Source: Proteiniphilum sp. UBA4084
GTDB lineage: Bacteria; Bacteroidota; Bacteroidia; Bacteroidales; Dysgonomonadaceae
DNA length: 33,724 nucleotides
Assembly (NCBI GenBank): GCA_002383605.1
Contig: DFYK01000043.1
Coordinates: 1-33,724, forward strand
Direction: 5' to 3'
The translations under genes and the position numbers were made by a program. Positions 8,925-18,019 of the stretch are shown one piece after another (position 1 is the stretch's first letter; every line of letters begins with the position of its first letter). A model generated the notes under the pieces. That model was not told the DNA's origin. It saw only the letters and a program-made list of their open reading frames with translations, and did no database searches.

Positions 8925-10049
8925 ATGAAAAAAATAATATTGTTGCTACTTTTAATATATCCATACACCATTTATCCGCAGGATATTGTGAATAAATGGT
9001 CGGATAACAATAACCCTGCGAAAATAGGGTTACTTGTTTCAAATCGTTTCGTGGAGAGTCCGCACAATAGCTTCCGCCCCCCTACTCCACCAAAGTCGAT
9101 CACTTACCCCGAAGTGTGTGCCTGGTACGGAGCATTGCGGTTTGCAAAAGTCACCGAAAACAATGCGTTATTAAACCAGCTCGACAATCGATTTAAGCTT
9201 TTGATCAACAATGAAGAGCAGTTGATACCGAAGCCGGCACATGTAGATAACACGGTTTTTGGCGCAGTCCCTTTCGAACTTTTTTTACAAACCGGAGAAA
9301 AAAACTATTTGGATCTTGCACTTCAGATTGCAGATGCTCAGTGGAAAATGCCAGAGAATGTGACTCCCGACAAAGCAGTGGTATATAAAGCACTGCTGGA
9401 TGATAACCTGACATGGCAGACACGCTACTGGATCGACGATATGTTTATGATTACCATGGTGCAGACGCAGGCATACAGGGCAACGGGGAACAAGAAATAT
9501 ATCGACAGAACTGCTTATGAGATGTACGTATATCTGGACACCCTGCAGCAGGCGAACGGCTTGTTTTACCATTCTCCCGATGCTCCTTATTTCTGGGGAC
9601 GTGGAAATGGCTGGATGGCAGCAGGAATGGCAGAACTGCTTACTTCTTTACCTGATGATAACAAATACAGAACACCCATCATGGCCTCTTATATGAGAAT
9701 GATGGAGAGTTTAAAAAAATATCAGAAACCATCGGGTCTTTGGGGACAGCTGATTGATGACAAGGAGGCGTGGGACGAAACTTCCTGCTCGGCCATGTTC
9801 ACTTATGCAATGATTGTGGGTATAAGACGGGGCTGGTTAGATAAAAAAACGTATTCATCTGTAATTGAAAAAGCGTGGCCGGCACTGGTAAAGCATATCA
9901 ATTTGGAAGGTGATATTGATGAAGTGTGTGAGGGAACAAATCGTAAAAATGATCGTCAATATTACCTCGACAGAAAAAGAAAAGTAGGTGATATGCACGG
10001 ACAAGCGCCCATTTTATGGTGTGCAGCTGTACTTTTAGAAGAGTTGTAA
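8925..10049 (+). CDS. GH105 unsaturated uronyl (rhamnogalacturonyl) hydrolase
   Basis: GH105 enzymes (YteR/YesR type) remove the 4,5-unsaturated uronic acid that a polysaccharide lyase leaves at the non-reducing end, by a hydration mechanism. The 374-residue length matches single-domain family members. A signal peptide of about 18 residues (MKKIILLLLLIYPYTIYP) predicts a periplasmic enzyme. The W-I-D-D-M-F-M motif holds Asp171/Asp172; the Asp after W-x is the family's catalytic acid (Asp143 in YteR). The F-W-G-R-G-N-G-W motif, also family-typical, follows. The downstream gene begins within 18 bases and carries a second GH105-like domain. With PL6 and a PL5/PL38-like lyase in the same operon, unsaturated uronides should be its substrate; whether the sugar is galacturonate, glucuronate or another uronate is not visible. 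Confidence 0.92.
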   Translation: MKKIILLLLLIYPYTIYPQDIVNKWSDNNNPAKIGLLVSNRFVESPHNSFRPPTPPKSITYPEVCAWYGALRFAKVTENNALLNQLDNRFKLLINNEEQLIPKPAHVDNTVFGAVPFELFLQTGEKNYLDLALQIADAQWKMPENVTPDKAVVYKALLDDNLTWQTRYWIDDMFMITMVQTQAYRATGNKKYIDRTAYEMYVYLDTLQQANGLFYHSPDAPYFWGRGNGWMAAGMAELLTSLPDDNKYRTPIMASYMRMMESLKKYQKPSGLWGQLIDDKEAWDETSCSAMFTYAMIVGIRRGWLDKKTYSSVIEKAWPALVKHINLEGDIDEVCEGTNRKNDRQYYLDRKRKVGDMHGQAPILWCAAVLLEEL

Positions 10050-10066
10050 TCAAAAGGATGATCAAA

Positions 10067-12220
10067 ATGAAAAAAAAGAAAATCAGACTTAGTTGCCTAT
10101 TTTTGCTGTTAATTCTGCCATTTACGGTAAAATCTCAGCAATATGAAAGTATCAATGATTATATGTCTCCAGCAGTAAAAAATGGAGGCTTTTCCATGGA
10201 AGATTACATTCTATGGTGCCCCACAGTGATAGAAGTAGACGGAACATACCATATGTTTGCTTCCCGCTGGCCGGTAAAGTACGGACTGGGGGGTTGGACC
10301 AAATATTCGGAATGCGTAAGGGCTACTTCCAATAATTTGTACGGTCCATATGAATTTCAGGAAGTGGTTTTACAAAAGAGACCGGACGCATGGGACAATT
10401 CCCGCGTTCACAACGTGAAAATTGTAAAGACAAAAGATAAATATGTGCTCTACTACATCAACTCGGCCAACCAGATCGGATATGCCGAAGCCGATAAAAT
10501 AACTGGCTCATGGACGCGGGTAGATGAACCGGTTCTCCGTTTCAGTAACCCTGCACCGCTTGTCCGGGACGATGGCAGTGTTTATATTTTTGGCCGTTTG
10601 CGCGATGCGGAAGACAAAAACAGGGGGTTGGCCGCTGTTGCACCCTCCTATAAAGGCCCCTATACACTGATTAAGGAGGGAAAAAATCTTCTGCCCAACG
10701 ACTATGAATTGGAAGATCCCACAATCTGGTGGGCAAACAATCAGTACAACATCATTTGTAACGATTGGAAAGCAAAAGCCACAGGGGTAACCAAAGGTGG
10801 GGCACAATATTACTCAAAAGACGGCGTGACCTATCACCTGGTATCGCAAAAGCCGATCTTCAACCGAAATGAACCGGTTGTTTATGCAGACGGATCGGTG
10901 GAGAAATTTGCAAGAATAGAACGTCCCTTTGTCTTTACAAACGAAAAAAATGAGGTGATTGCCCTCTTCACAGCCAATCTTTATCCCGACTCTTTGGGAG
11001 GAAGAGCCAAAATTGTGGTGCATCCGGTTAATAAATACTTTCCAAAAGAACGTGATGCTAAAGTACGACGTGGCACATCACAGGGATTGTCCGAAGCATG
11101 CCTGCATTATACTCCCGGTAAACCTGTTAAATATTGGTCGTTGGCCACGGCAGCCAGTATCATGGCACGTTACCCCGATTATCGCGAAGCGTACTGGAAA
11201 CCTTGGTCGTATGTGCAGGGATACATGTTCTATGGTTTTGAAATGTTGTATCGCCTCACCGGAGACAGACAATACATGGATTTTATAAAAAAATATATCG
11301 ACCATTTTGTAGATGAACAAGGGAACTTCCATGGGGATAAGCTGACCAACCTGGATAATATAATGACAGGTAACAGCATTGTAGGTTTGTATGAATACAC
11401 AAAAGATATTCGATATAAAACCGCTGCCGATCAGTTTAGAAAAGCATTTGACACGTATCCGAGAAGTGCGGACGGCCAGTTCTGGCATGGTGATAAATCT
11501 CCCAATATGTGGATCGACGGGGTTTTTATGGGCCAGATGTTTTTAATCAGATATGGAAAATCAATCGGCGATGCCGACTATTGTTTCAATGAAGCTGCCC
11601 GGCAGGTTTTGGTCTGTGCAAAGCATTTACGAAAAGAAAATTCCGGACTGTATCTGCATGCCTGGACCGAAAAACCAGAGTTGGTGAAATGGGCAGATCC
11701 AAAAACCGGACTCTCACCCGAAGTATGGAGTGAAGGAATGGGTTGGTTTGCTTTGATAGTAACTGAACTACTTGCAGAAATGCCACATGACCATCCGATA
11801 TATAATGAGATTCAGAAATTATATCTGGAGATGGCTTCTGATCTTAAAAAACTGCAGGATAGAAAAACAGGTGGCTGGTATATGGTTGTAGATAAAGGCA
11901 ATGATCCTGACAACTGGATCGATCCATCGGGTACCGGAATGTTTTTGTATGCCTTGCAAAAGGGAATCGATTTAAAACTCTTATCCAAAAAAGAATACAA
12001 TCCTGTTGTAAAGAGAGCCTACAAATGTTTGATTTCGTTTGCCAAAATCAACGAAAGAGGATTGGCTGATATTGAAGGCGGGGGCGATGGAATTTCAGTA
12101 AAACCGGATTATGAAACCTATGTCCGCTATCCACGCATGACAAATGCGAAAGAAACAGTGGGAGCCTTTCTATGGGGAACTACAATCATGGAGAAACCCC
12201 GCAAATCAATATTAAAATAA
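10067..12220 (+). CDS. Fusion protein: GH43-like five-bladed propeller plus C-terminal GH105-like domain
   Basis: The open frame begins at 10016, overlapping the previous gene, but ATG 10067 starts a clear signal peptide (MKKKKIRLSCLFLLLILPF) and has AAAAGG nine bases upstream; ATG 10058 is an alternative. Of 717 residues, about 27-325 resemble GH43/GH32-type five-bladed propellers: VDGTYHMFASRW, AWDNSRVHN, NPAPLVRDDGSVYIFGR, LEDPTIWW and a late ERPFVF. Residues about 345-717 form a GH105-like (alpha/alpha)6 barrel with W-I-D-G-V-F-M (Asp484) matching the catalytic Asp motif of the preceding GH105. Two changes stand out: Cys51 occupies the position where GH43 proteins normally have the catalytic Asp of the D-P motif, and the usual R-G-N-G-W becomes S-E-G-M-G-W. 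The protein could act on a linkage next to an unsaturated uronide. Exact families need profile searches. Confidence 0.75.
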   Translation: MKKKKIRLSCLFLLLILPFTVKSQQYESINDYMSPAVKNGGFSMEDYILWCPTVIEVDGTYHMFASRWPVKYGLGGWTKYSECVRATSNNLYGPYEFQEVVLQKRPDAWDNSRVHNVKIVKTKDKYVLYYINSANQIGYAEADKITGSWTRVDEPVLRFSNPAPLVRDDGSVYIFGRLRDAEDKNRGLAAVAPSYKGPYTLIKEGKNLLPNDYELEDPTIWWANNQYNIICNDWKAKATGVTKGGAQYYSKDGVTYHLVSQKPIFNRNEPVVYADGSVEKFARIERPFVFTNEKNEVIALFTANLYPDSLGGRAKIVVHPVNKYFPKERDAKVRRGTSQGLSEACLHYTPGKPVKYWSLATAASIMARYPDYREAYWKPWSYVQGYMFYGFEMLYRLTGDRQYMDFIKKYIDHFVDEQGNFHGDKLTNLDNIMTGNSIVGLYEYTKDIRYKTAADQFRKAFDTYPRSADGQFWHGDKSPNMWIDGVFMGQMFLIRYGKSIGDADYCFNEAARQVLVCAKHLRKENSGLYLHAWTEKPELVKWADPKTGLSPEVWSEGMGWFALIVTELLAEMPHDHPIYNEIQKLYLEMASDLKKLQDRKTGGWYMVVDKGNDPDNWIDPSGTGMFLYALQKGIDLKLLSKKEYNPVVKRAYKCLISFAKINERGLADIEGGGDGISVKPDYETYVRYPRMTNAKETVGAFLWGTTIMEKPRKSILK

Positions 12221-12234
12221 ATAATTGTCCTGAT

Positions 12235-15096
12235 ATGAAAACTTTTCGATTCTTATTGGCTCTATGTATCTTTATTATCATAAATACAAAGGCAATATTG
12301 GCGGAAAATACCGACAATACTCCCTTCTGTTCATTTCTGCCGGAGAAATATATCTATAAAGAAACACCCGATTCATTGATTTTCATATCGGGCTTAACCC
12401 AAGTATTTACAGTGGACACACCTGAAAACGAGGGGTTAACTTCTACAACCCTCAGCGTTGAGCAACTGATGAAAACTATCGATAAAAAAACAGGAGTGCA
12501 TTACCGGGTTTTCAATTCATCAGGTTTGGAAAAAACAGAAGGAAGCTTTGAATCAGGTGATTATATCGAAAAAATAAATACAAAAACAGAAAAAAAACAG
12601 AAAAGAAAAATAGGTTTAGAGCGCGCTGCTCTCAAAGGGACGCTCCTGTTGAACACACCCCGGATGACGGCCAGTAGCGAAAACGACATCATACTCTCAT
12701 TCTATGCAGGTCAACGCTCTCCAATGGCAGAGGTGATTATCACCATTCCCAAAGGAATACGTGTGACAAAGGAAAATACTTTTATCAATGTGATAGGCCG
12801 CGGTGAAGTATCGCTGAAAGAACTGCCCAAACAATCGGTAGGCCGCACCGGGACGAATTACTCCTATAGTCAGGTGGGCAATGTAGAAATCAAGAAGAAT
12901 GGAGCCCACGGACAGCAGCTTATTCTTTCGAATCTCGATTTCAGACCTGCAAACGGAGCCGATTTAGTGATCCGGATTCAAAATCCGGGTATCCATAAAA
13001 CGGGGCAGTATCTTCTCGCGTCTCGCTATAAAACATCAGCGCCTGAAAGCTATACAAGCCCGGGAGGCGGGATTGAAAACGCGACGTTGACGGTTGTCAG
13101 TGAAATCAGCGACTTTGTCAGAACGATACTCCGACCAAAGAAGTATGAACGACCGGAACTTACGACGGCCAGTTTCTCGTGGACGCCAGCAAAAGATGCC
13201 TCCGGAATCAAATTGTTACAATCCACCGACAAAGGAAAAACGTGGCAAAACACCCAGGTGATTATTGAACCGCACAATAACGGGGTAACAGTTGAAAATC
13301 TGACCCCCAATCAACTTTATGCATTCAGGCTCGAGGTCATCGATGGCCCTAACCGGGGAAATTCCAACATTGCCTGGCATTATTCGGGCATGCTCGATGT
13401 AAAAACGATGGGCGCAACAGGGGATGGAAAAGCAGATGACACGGAAAAAATCAACGAAGCCTTGGCTTTCATGAATAAGATCGGCGGCGGCATCGTATTG
13501 TTTTCAGAAGGGCAGTACAATGTGCGAACCGTTTATCTGCAAAGTAACGTCTGGTTGTACGTTGACCAGCACGCTATCATTCAGGCCATCGAGGGAAGCG
13601 ACGAACCGGAAACAACCTGGTTCAGTGACCGTGCTTATCGTTCGGGATTATCACCCACTGATCCAAAACCTTATCAGGATCCCGAAAATTACCTGACAAA
13701 GCAGGATGTGGGGCATACCTTCTTTCGCAATGCCATGTTCTTTGCAGAAAGAGCGGATAATATCAAAATTATTGGCAATGGCTATATCACCGGAAATGGA
13801 ATTCTGGCCACCTCCGATCGCGTGATGAATAATGTTCCTGGCAAAAGAGCGGACAAGATGTTTTCTCTAAAACTTTGTACCAACATAGAGATTGGCGGAC
13901 TAGATAACGGAAAGGATTTATGGTATGATCCCGAAAAGGATCTACCCTACTATATTGGCGGGAACGGACAGGACGACAGCAACATGTTGCAGATAGACAG
14001 AGGTGGACATTTTGTACTCCTGGCTACGGGTACCGATCACATCTATGTGCATAACACCTATTTTGCCAAAAAAAACAGTGGCAATGCGCGTGACATTTAC
14101 GACTTCATGGCATGCAACAACGTGACGGTAACCAATATTTACTCGAAAATCAGTTCTGATGACATTGTGAAATTGGGATCAGATTGCTCATTGGGATTCA
14201 CCCGTCCGGTAAAAAACTACATGGTACGAAATATCATTGGAGATACCAACTGCAACCTGTTTCAAATAGGTTCTGAAACAGCCGACGATATTCAGGATGT
14301 GTATGTGGACAATATCTATGTGCTCGGAGCCAATAAAGCCGGATTCTCCATCTCTACAAACGATGGAGCCCATATAAAAAACATCCATCTGAATAGTGGA
14401 CGTACAGGAAGCATTCATTCACGCTCGGTGATGCACCGTACGAGGGCACCATTTTTCATTTCCATTTCAAACAGGGCACGTGTGATCGGAGCAGATGTGG
14501 CACCATTTTCATTCGATGAGCATGAAACAACGCGTAGTGAACTGTTGGCCACAAACGTGAACATTGGGAAAGTAGAAAATATTACAATTCACGGAATCGA
14601 TATTTCAGAGGTGTATGGTGGAAGTTCTTTCCGTGGAGACAGATGGAAAGCGTACGACGGTTCTCAAAATAAAGCTGCGGCTATTATCGCGGGGTATAAG
14701 CTACCCGATGATGCCGATGTGGAAGGAGGTCTTACCTTCAGGTTGCCCAACGGGCAACACACCGGCTACATCGAAAACATTCGTTTCAGCGATGTGAATG
14801 TGACGGTAAAGGGTGGACATGCTGCTGCCGATGCCGGATTGATCCCCCCGGAATTGGGTGTGGGACGTTACAACGTGTCTGATTTCCGGATACAACCCGC
14901 ATACGGTTTTTGGATACGCCATATAAAAGGGCTGATATTAAAAGATTGTGTGATCAGGACGGAAGAAGCCGATGGTCGCTATGCCATAGTTTTGGATGAT
15001 GTACACAAAGCTGATATCACCGGATTAAAGATTGAAAATGAAGGAATAACCAGTGAGAGGATAAGAGCTGTCCGTTCTTTCGGAATCAACTATTGA
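12235..15096 (+). CDS. Large GH28-like right-handed beta-helix protein with Fn3-type domain
   Basis: The open frame starts at 12172 inside the preceding gene, but ATG 12235, 14 bases after that gene's stop, begins a proper signal peptide (MKTFRFLLALCIFIIINTKA). The product has 953 residues. Residues about 24-300 are mostly beta and unassigned. About 303-383 look like a fibronectin type III module. From about 386 the pectin-lyase-like superfamily begins with DVKTMGATGDGKADDTEKI, followed by a long right-handed beta-helix. The S-S-D-D-I-V-K motif (Asp642, Asp643) matches the paired Asp of GH28. The GH28 N-T-D motif instead reads N-A-R-D-I-Y-D (Asp620, Asp623), and the usual G-H-G is C-N-L-F-Q-I-G-S-E without His. 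It is thus a divergent GH28-like hydrolase or a relative with other specificity. Twice the usual GH28 length. Confidence 0.75.
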   Translation: MKTFRFLLALCIFIIINTKAILAENTDNTPFCSFLPEKYIYKETPDSLIFISGLTQVFTVDTPENEGLTSTTLSVEQLMKTIDKKTGVHYRVFNSSGLEKTEGSFESGDYIEKINTKTEKKQKRKIGLERAALKGTLLLNTPRMTASSENDIILSFYAGQRSPMAEVIITIPKGIRVTKENTFINVIGRGEVSLKELPKQSVGRTGTNYSYSQVGNVEIKKNGAHGQQLILSNLDFRPANGADLVIRIQNPGIHKTGQYLLASRYKTSAPESYTSPGGGIENATLTVVSEISDFVRTILRPKKYERPELTTASFSWTPAKDASGIKLLQSTDKGKTWQNTQVIIEPHNNGVTVENLTPNQLYAFRLEVIDGPNRGNSNIAWHYSGMLDVKTMGATGDGKADDTEKINEALAFMNKIGGGIVLFSEGQYNVRTVYLQSNVWLYVDQHAIIQAIEGSDEPETTWFSDRAYRSGLSPTDPKPYQDPENYLTKQDVGHTFFRNAMFFAERADNIKIIGNGYITGNGILATSDRVMNNVPGKRADKMFSLKLCTNIEIGGLDNGKDLWYDPEKDLPYYIGGNGQDDSNMLQIDRGGHFVLLATGTDHIYVHNTYFAKKNSGNARDIYDFMACNNVTVTNIYSKISSDDIVKLGSDCSLGFTRPVKNYMVRNIIGDTNCNLFQIGSETADDIQDVYVDNIYVLGANKAGFSISTNDGAHIKNIHLNSGRTGSIHSRSVMHRTRAPFFISISNRARVIGADVAPFSFDEHETTRSELLATNVNIGKVENITIHGIDISEVYGGSSFRGDRWKAYDGSQNKAAAIIAGYKLPDDADVEGGLTFRLPNGQHTGYIENIRFSDVNVTVKGGHAAADAGLIPPELGVGRYNVSDFRIQPAYGFWIRHIKGLILKDCVIRTEEADGRYAIVLDDVHKADITGLKIENEGITSERIRAVRSFGINY

Positions 15097-15123
15097 TAGT
15101 AGCGGGGGATCTTTGTCGATGAG

Positions 15124-15146
15124 CTGCCTAATCATGTAATTGGCAG
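15124..15146 (+). promoter_or_regulatory. Small stem-loop in the gap before the DUF362 gene
   Basis: In the 83-base gap at 15097-15179, CTGCC at 15124-15128 pairs with GGCAG at 15142-15146. The stem extends by AAT/ATT past a bulged T around a CATGTA loop. No run of T follows, so it is not a usual intrinsic terminator. It could be an mRNA processing or stability element between operon halves, or chance. Confidence 0.25.
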
Positions 15147-15179
15147 TCAATATAACAAATTAATTTTGATAATATCCTT

Positions 15180-16646
15180 ATGACAAACAGGAGAGATTTT
15201 ATAAAGAAAACGGGCATGGGAATCTTGGCGTCGGCTATTCCGAAAGAGATATTGTCGGCAGCCGATTCATTTGTCGTGCAGCAGGAACCTGCCAGACCGG
15301 CAACAGCGTATAACTGGAGACCGGATGCAATCAACCAACCCATTGGCGTGGCGCAAGGTATATACCCAGGACGGGTAGTCTGGTCGCATGCTCCGGGAGC
15401 AGCCCATTGGAATGGCAATTGGGAGTCGATGGATAGTCCGTGGTGGCTCGATGAGAACACAGACCAACAACGTGTAACAACCATGGTGGCCAACGTCATC
15501 ACTGAATTGAGCGGCAAGAAAGAGTTCCGTCAGGCATGGAAAAATATTTTCGAACATCAGAACCAATCTATAGGACACACAAAAAGAGGCTACCGGAAAG
15601 ACGAAATAGTGGCGATAAAAATCAATATGAATTCCACCAACCGTCCCGAACGGACCAACAATTACACCGATGTGGCTCCACAAACTGTATATGCTGTGAT
15701 AGAACAGTTGGTAAAATACGCCGGTGTACCAGAAGACAAAATATTGGTGTACGATGGCAAGCGTTACATTTACAATGCCGTGACACGTAAAGTCTGGAAC
15801 GATTTCAAAGATGTACGTTTCATGCAGGAGAAAGAATTTACCGACGAACAGAAACACCCCGTGTATGGTGACCACAGCCGTTTAGAAATGCCCCGGTGGG
15901 TGAAGGCAATAGCATACTCGAACGGGATCGATTACGAAAGAGCCTCTCAGATACCCGAACAGGTACAGGAAGCAACCTACATCATTAATCTGGCTATGCT
16001 GAAATGCCATTCGTATCCCTATTCGAACATGGAAAAGGGCGACGAAGGACAAACAGCCGTAACCATGATCGGCAAGAATCATTTCGGTTCAATACTTGGT
16101 CCTTCGGAATTGCATGGGGTAATGAATACCAACCGCGATGCCAAGCCAAAAACTTATTCACCACTTGTTGATCTTGCAGCATCGTCAGCCCTTGGCAGGA
16201 AAACCATACTTTACATGCTGGACGGGCTATATTGTGCCAGGAAACACTCCTCCTATGCCATGCATTTCCCGAATGCACCATTTTTCAATAAAATTTACCC
16301 ATACGCCAATCCGGAATGGCCGTCATGTATCTTAGCTTCTCTGGATGGTGTCGCACTCGATTCCGTTGGATTGGACATCCTCTATTCGCAGACAAAGAAT
16401 AACATAGACGTGGACAACCAAAACCGCCCATGGATGCTTATCCGGGAAAATGCCGACGATTATCTTCACGAAATGGCAAACGCTGAGAAACCACCTTCGG
16501 GTACGAAATATATCCAGAACGGTAAACCGGTAGCCAGCCTCGGGGTACATGAACATTGGGACAGTGACCAAACTCGTCGTTATTCACGCAATATCGACCC
16601 CATAAAGGGCGAAGGCATCGAATTGATTTACAATAAAATAAGTTAA
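15180..16646 (+). CDS. Tat-exported DUF362 domain protein of unknown function
   Basis: This 488-residue protein begins MTNRRDFIKKTG, a twin-arginine (Tat) signal, so it is probably exported folded, perhaps with a bound cofactor or metal. Two segments match what I know of DUF362: an early K-I-N-M-N stretch with TDVAPQTVYAVIEQLVKYAG then DKILVYDGK, and a later LAMLKCHSY segment followed by TMIGKNHFG. Some DUF362 proteins carry ferredoxin-like Cys clusters; here Cys residues are few and not grouped, so an iron-sulfur centre is not supported. The gene sits between a GH28-like protein and a PL6 lyase, and the stop is 15 bases from the next start, so it is probably co-transcribed with polyuronide-degrading enzymes. 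A second Tat protein lies at the end of the window. No function can be assigned from sequence. Confidence 0.85.
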   Translation: MTNRRDFIKKTGMGILASAIPKEILSAADSFVVQQEPARPATAYNWRPDAINQPIGVAQGIYPGRVVWSHAPGAAHWNGNWESMDSPWWLDENTDQQRVTTMVANVITELSGKKEFRQAWKNIFEHQNQSIGHTKRGYRKDEIVAIKINMNSTNRPERTNNYTDVAPQTVYAVIEQLVKYAGVPEDKILVYDGKRYIYNAVTRKVWNDFKDVRFMQEKEFTDEQKHPVYGDHSRLEMPRWVKAIAYSNGIDYERASQIPEQVQEATYIINLAMLKCHSYPYSNMEKGDEGQTAVTMIGKNHFGSILGPSELHGVMNTNRDAKPKTYSPLVDLAASSALGRKTILYMLDGLYCARKHSSYAMHFPNAPFFNKIYPYANPEWPSCILASLDGVALDSVGLDILYSQTKNNIDVDNQNRPWMLIRENADDYLHEMANAEKPPSGTKYIQNGKPVASLGVHEHWDSDQTRRYSRNIDPIKGEGIELIYNKIS

Positions 16647-16661
16647 ACATATACACACAGA

Positions 16662-18014
16662 ATGATTATGAAGATACGATATGGTGTTATTATTGGTTTA
16701 TTATTAATTTCCGCTTTGCATGGTGTACAGGCAAAAATATATCCTGTTGCAAACCTGGAAGAATTTAACAAAACGGTTCCCACCCTTGGCCCGGGAGATG
16801 AGATTGTGCTAAAAAACGGAGTATGGAGAGATGTGGAGTTTCAGTTCTTTGGCAAAGGGTCTCCAGAAGCTCCCATTATATTAAGAGCCGGGACTCCTGG
16901 AAAAGTTAGCATCGAAGGGAAGTCGAACCTGAAATTGAGCGGTGAATATCTTCATGTATCGGGATTGATTTTCAGAAATGGGTATACACCAGCAGGCAGC
17001 GTGATTGAATTCAGGAATAAGAATGAAGTGGCAAACAACTGCACTGTTTCAAATTGTGCAATAGAAGGATTTAGTAATCCGGATAAGAGCAAAAACGATT
17101 TTTGGATACAAATAAACGGTAAAAACAACACGGTAGAATATTGCTCCCTGACGGGAAAGGCCAATAAGGGGATGACCCTCACGGTACGGTTGGATTCGCT
17201 GACAAGCATCGAAACCAATCACCATATTTATCGCAATTACTTTGGAAAAAGAGAACCCCTGGGAGAAAATGGTGGCGAAACTATTCAGATTGGCCTTTCC
17301 CAGACTTCACACCTGAACGGCTGGACAAAAGTAGAAGAAAATTTCTTCGAGCAGTGCGACGGGGAGTTGGAAATCATCTCGGTCAAATCGTGTGAAAACA
17401 TGATTATCAACAATGTATTTAAAGAATGCAGGGGAATGCTCACATTAAGGCATGGACACCGGAACATCGTGTACGGGAACATTTTCCTGGGAAATGGCGT
17501 AGAAGGAACGGGAGGCGTGCGTGTAATCAATGAAAATCAGAAAGTGTTTAATAATTTCTTTTCCGGACTACGGGGAAGAGGCGTCGGCAGCGCTCTGGTT
17601 TTGGTAAACGGTATCCCCAATGCACAACCAAAGGAGTATGATCAGGTGAAAAACGCCGTAATCTTCAACAACACCTTTTACGACTGTTCAATACCTTTTC
17701 AGTTTGGCCACGGAAATGGCCCAAACCGCAACATGCGTCCGCTGAATACAGTTATCTCAAATAACCTTGTTTACTGTATAAATGAAGATAGTTTAATTCA
17801 GGCTTACGATAAAACAGACGGCATCAGGCTGGAAAATAACCTCATGATCAGCAGAAATGGGAAAATGAAGGGTAACAATATGGCCAATGGACAGGTTACA
17901 TTGATTAAAAAAGATGATTTGATGATCCCTGTATCTCAATCGGTAGGAGTTTTGCCAAACAATACGCTCCTCGATAAAAGCAAATATGGTCCAGCCTGGT
18001 GGCAAAAAAAATAA
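16662..18014 (+). CDS. PL6 family polysaccharide lyase (chondroitinase B / alginate lyase fold)
   Basis: PL6 lyases cleave uronic acid linkages by beta-elimination; known substrates are alginate and dermatan sulfate. The 450-residue protein has a signal peptide ending near V-Q-A (residues 23-25) and then the early family segment GDEIVLKNGVW, followed by a parallel beta-helix. The catalytic pair is visible: Lys242 in I-I-S-V-K-S and Arg263 in L-T-L-R-H-G-H. Their spacing of 21 residues equals that of Lys250/Arg271 in Pedobacter chondroitinase B. The E-N-G-G-E-T-I-Q-I-G stretch matches the acidic calcium-binding region. The protein is of single-domain size. Both ATG 16662 and ATG 16668 are plausible starts. 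The other genes do not suggest a simple alginate pathway (no PL7, PL17 or KDG-type genes seen), so the uronate-containing substrate may be different. Confidence 0.92.
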   Translation: MIMKIRYGVIIGLLLISALHGVQAKIYPVANLEEFNKTVPTLGPGDEIVLKNGVWRDVEFQFFGKGSPEAPIILRAGTPGKVSIEGKSNLKLSGEYLHVSGLIFRNGYTPAGSVIEFRNKNEVANNCTVSNCAIEGFSNPDKSKNDFWIQINGKNNTVEYCSLTGKANKGMTLTVRLDSLTSIETNHHIYRNYFGKREPLGENGGETIQIGLSQTSHLNGWTKVEENFFEQCDGELEIISVKSCENMIINNVFKECRGMLTLRHGHRNIVYGNIFLGNGVEGTGGVRVINENQKVFNNFFSGLRGRGVGSALVLVNGIPNAQPKEYDQVKNAVIFNNTFYDCSIPFQFGHGNGPNRNMRPLNTVISNNLVYCINEDSLIQAYDKTDGIRLENNLMISRNGKMKGNNMANGQVTLIKKDDLMIPVSQSVGVLPNNTLLDKSKYGPAWWQKK

Positions 18015-18019
18015 AAGCA

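Noticed and set aside
12172..12234. Upstream ATG giving a 974-residue form of the large beta-helix protein
   Set aside because: It lies inside the previous gene and would place 21 polar residues before the signal peptide, so ATG 12235 is the better start.
15267..15875. 202-codon minus-strand open frame opposite the DUF362 gene
   Set aside because: It is fully antisense to a well-supported coding gene, has no recognisable domain, and looks like a shadow of that gene's codon pattern.
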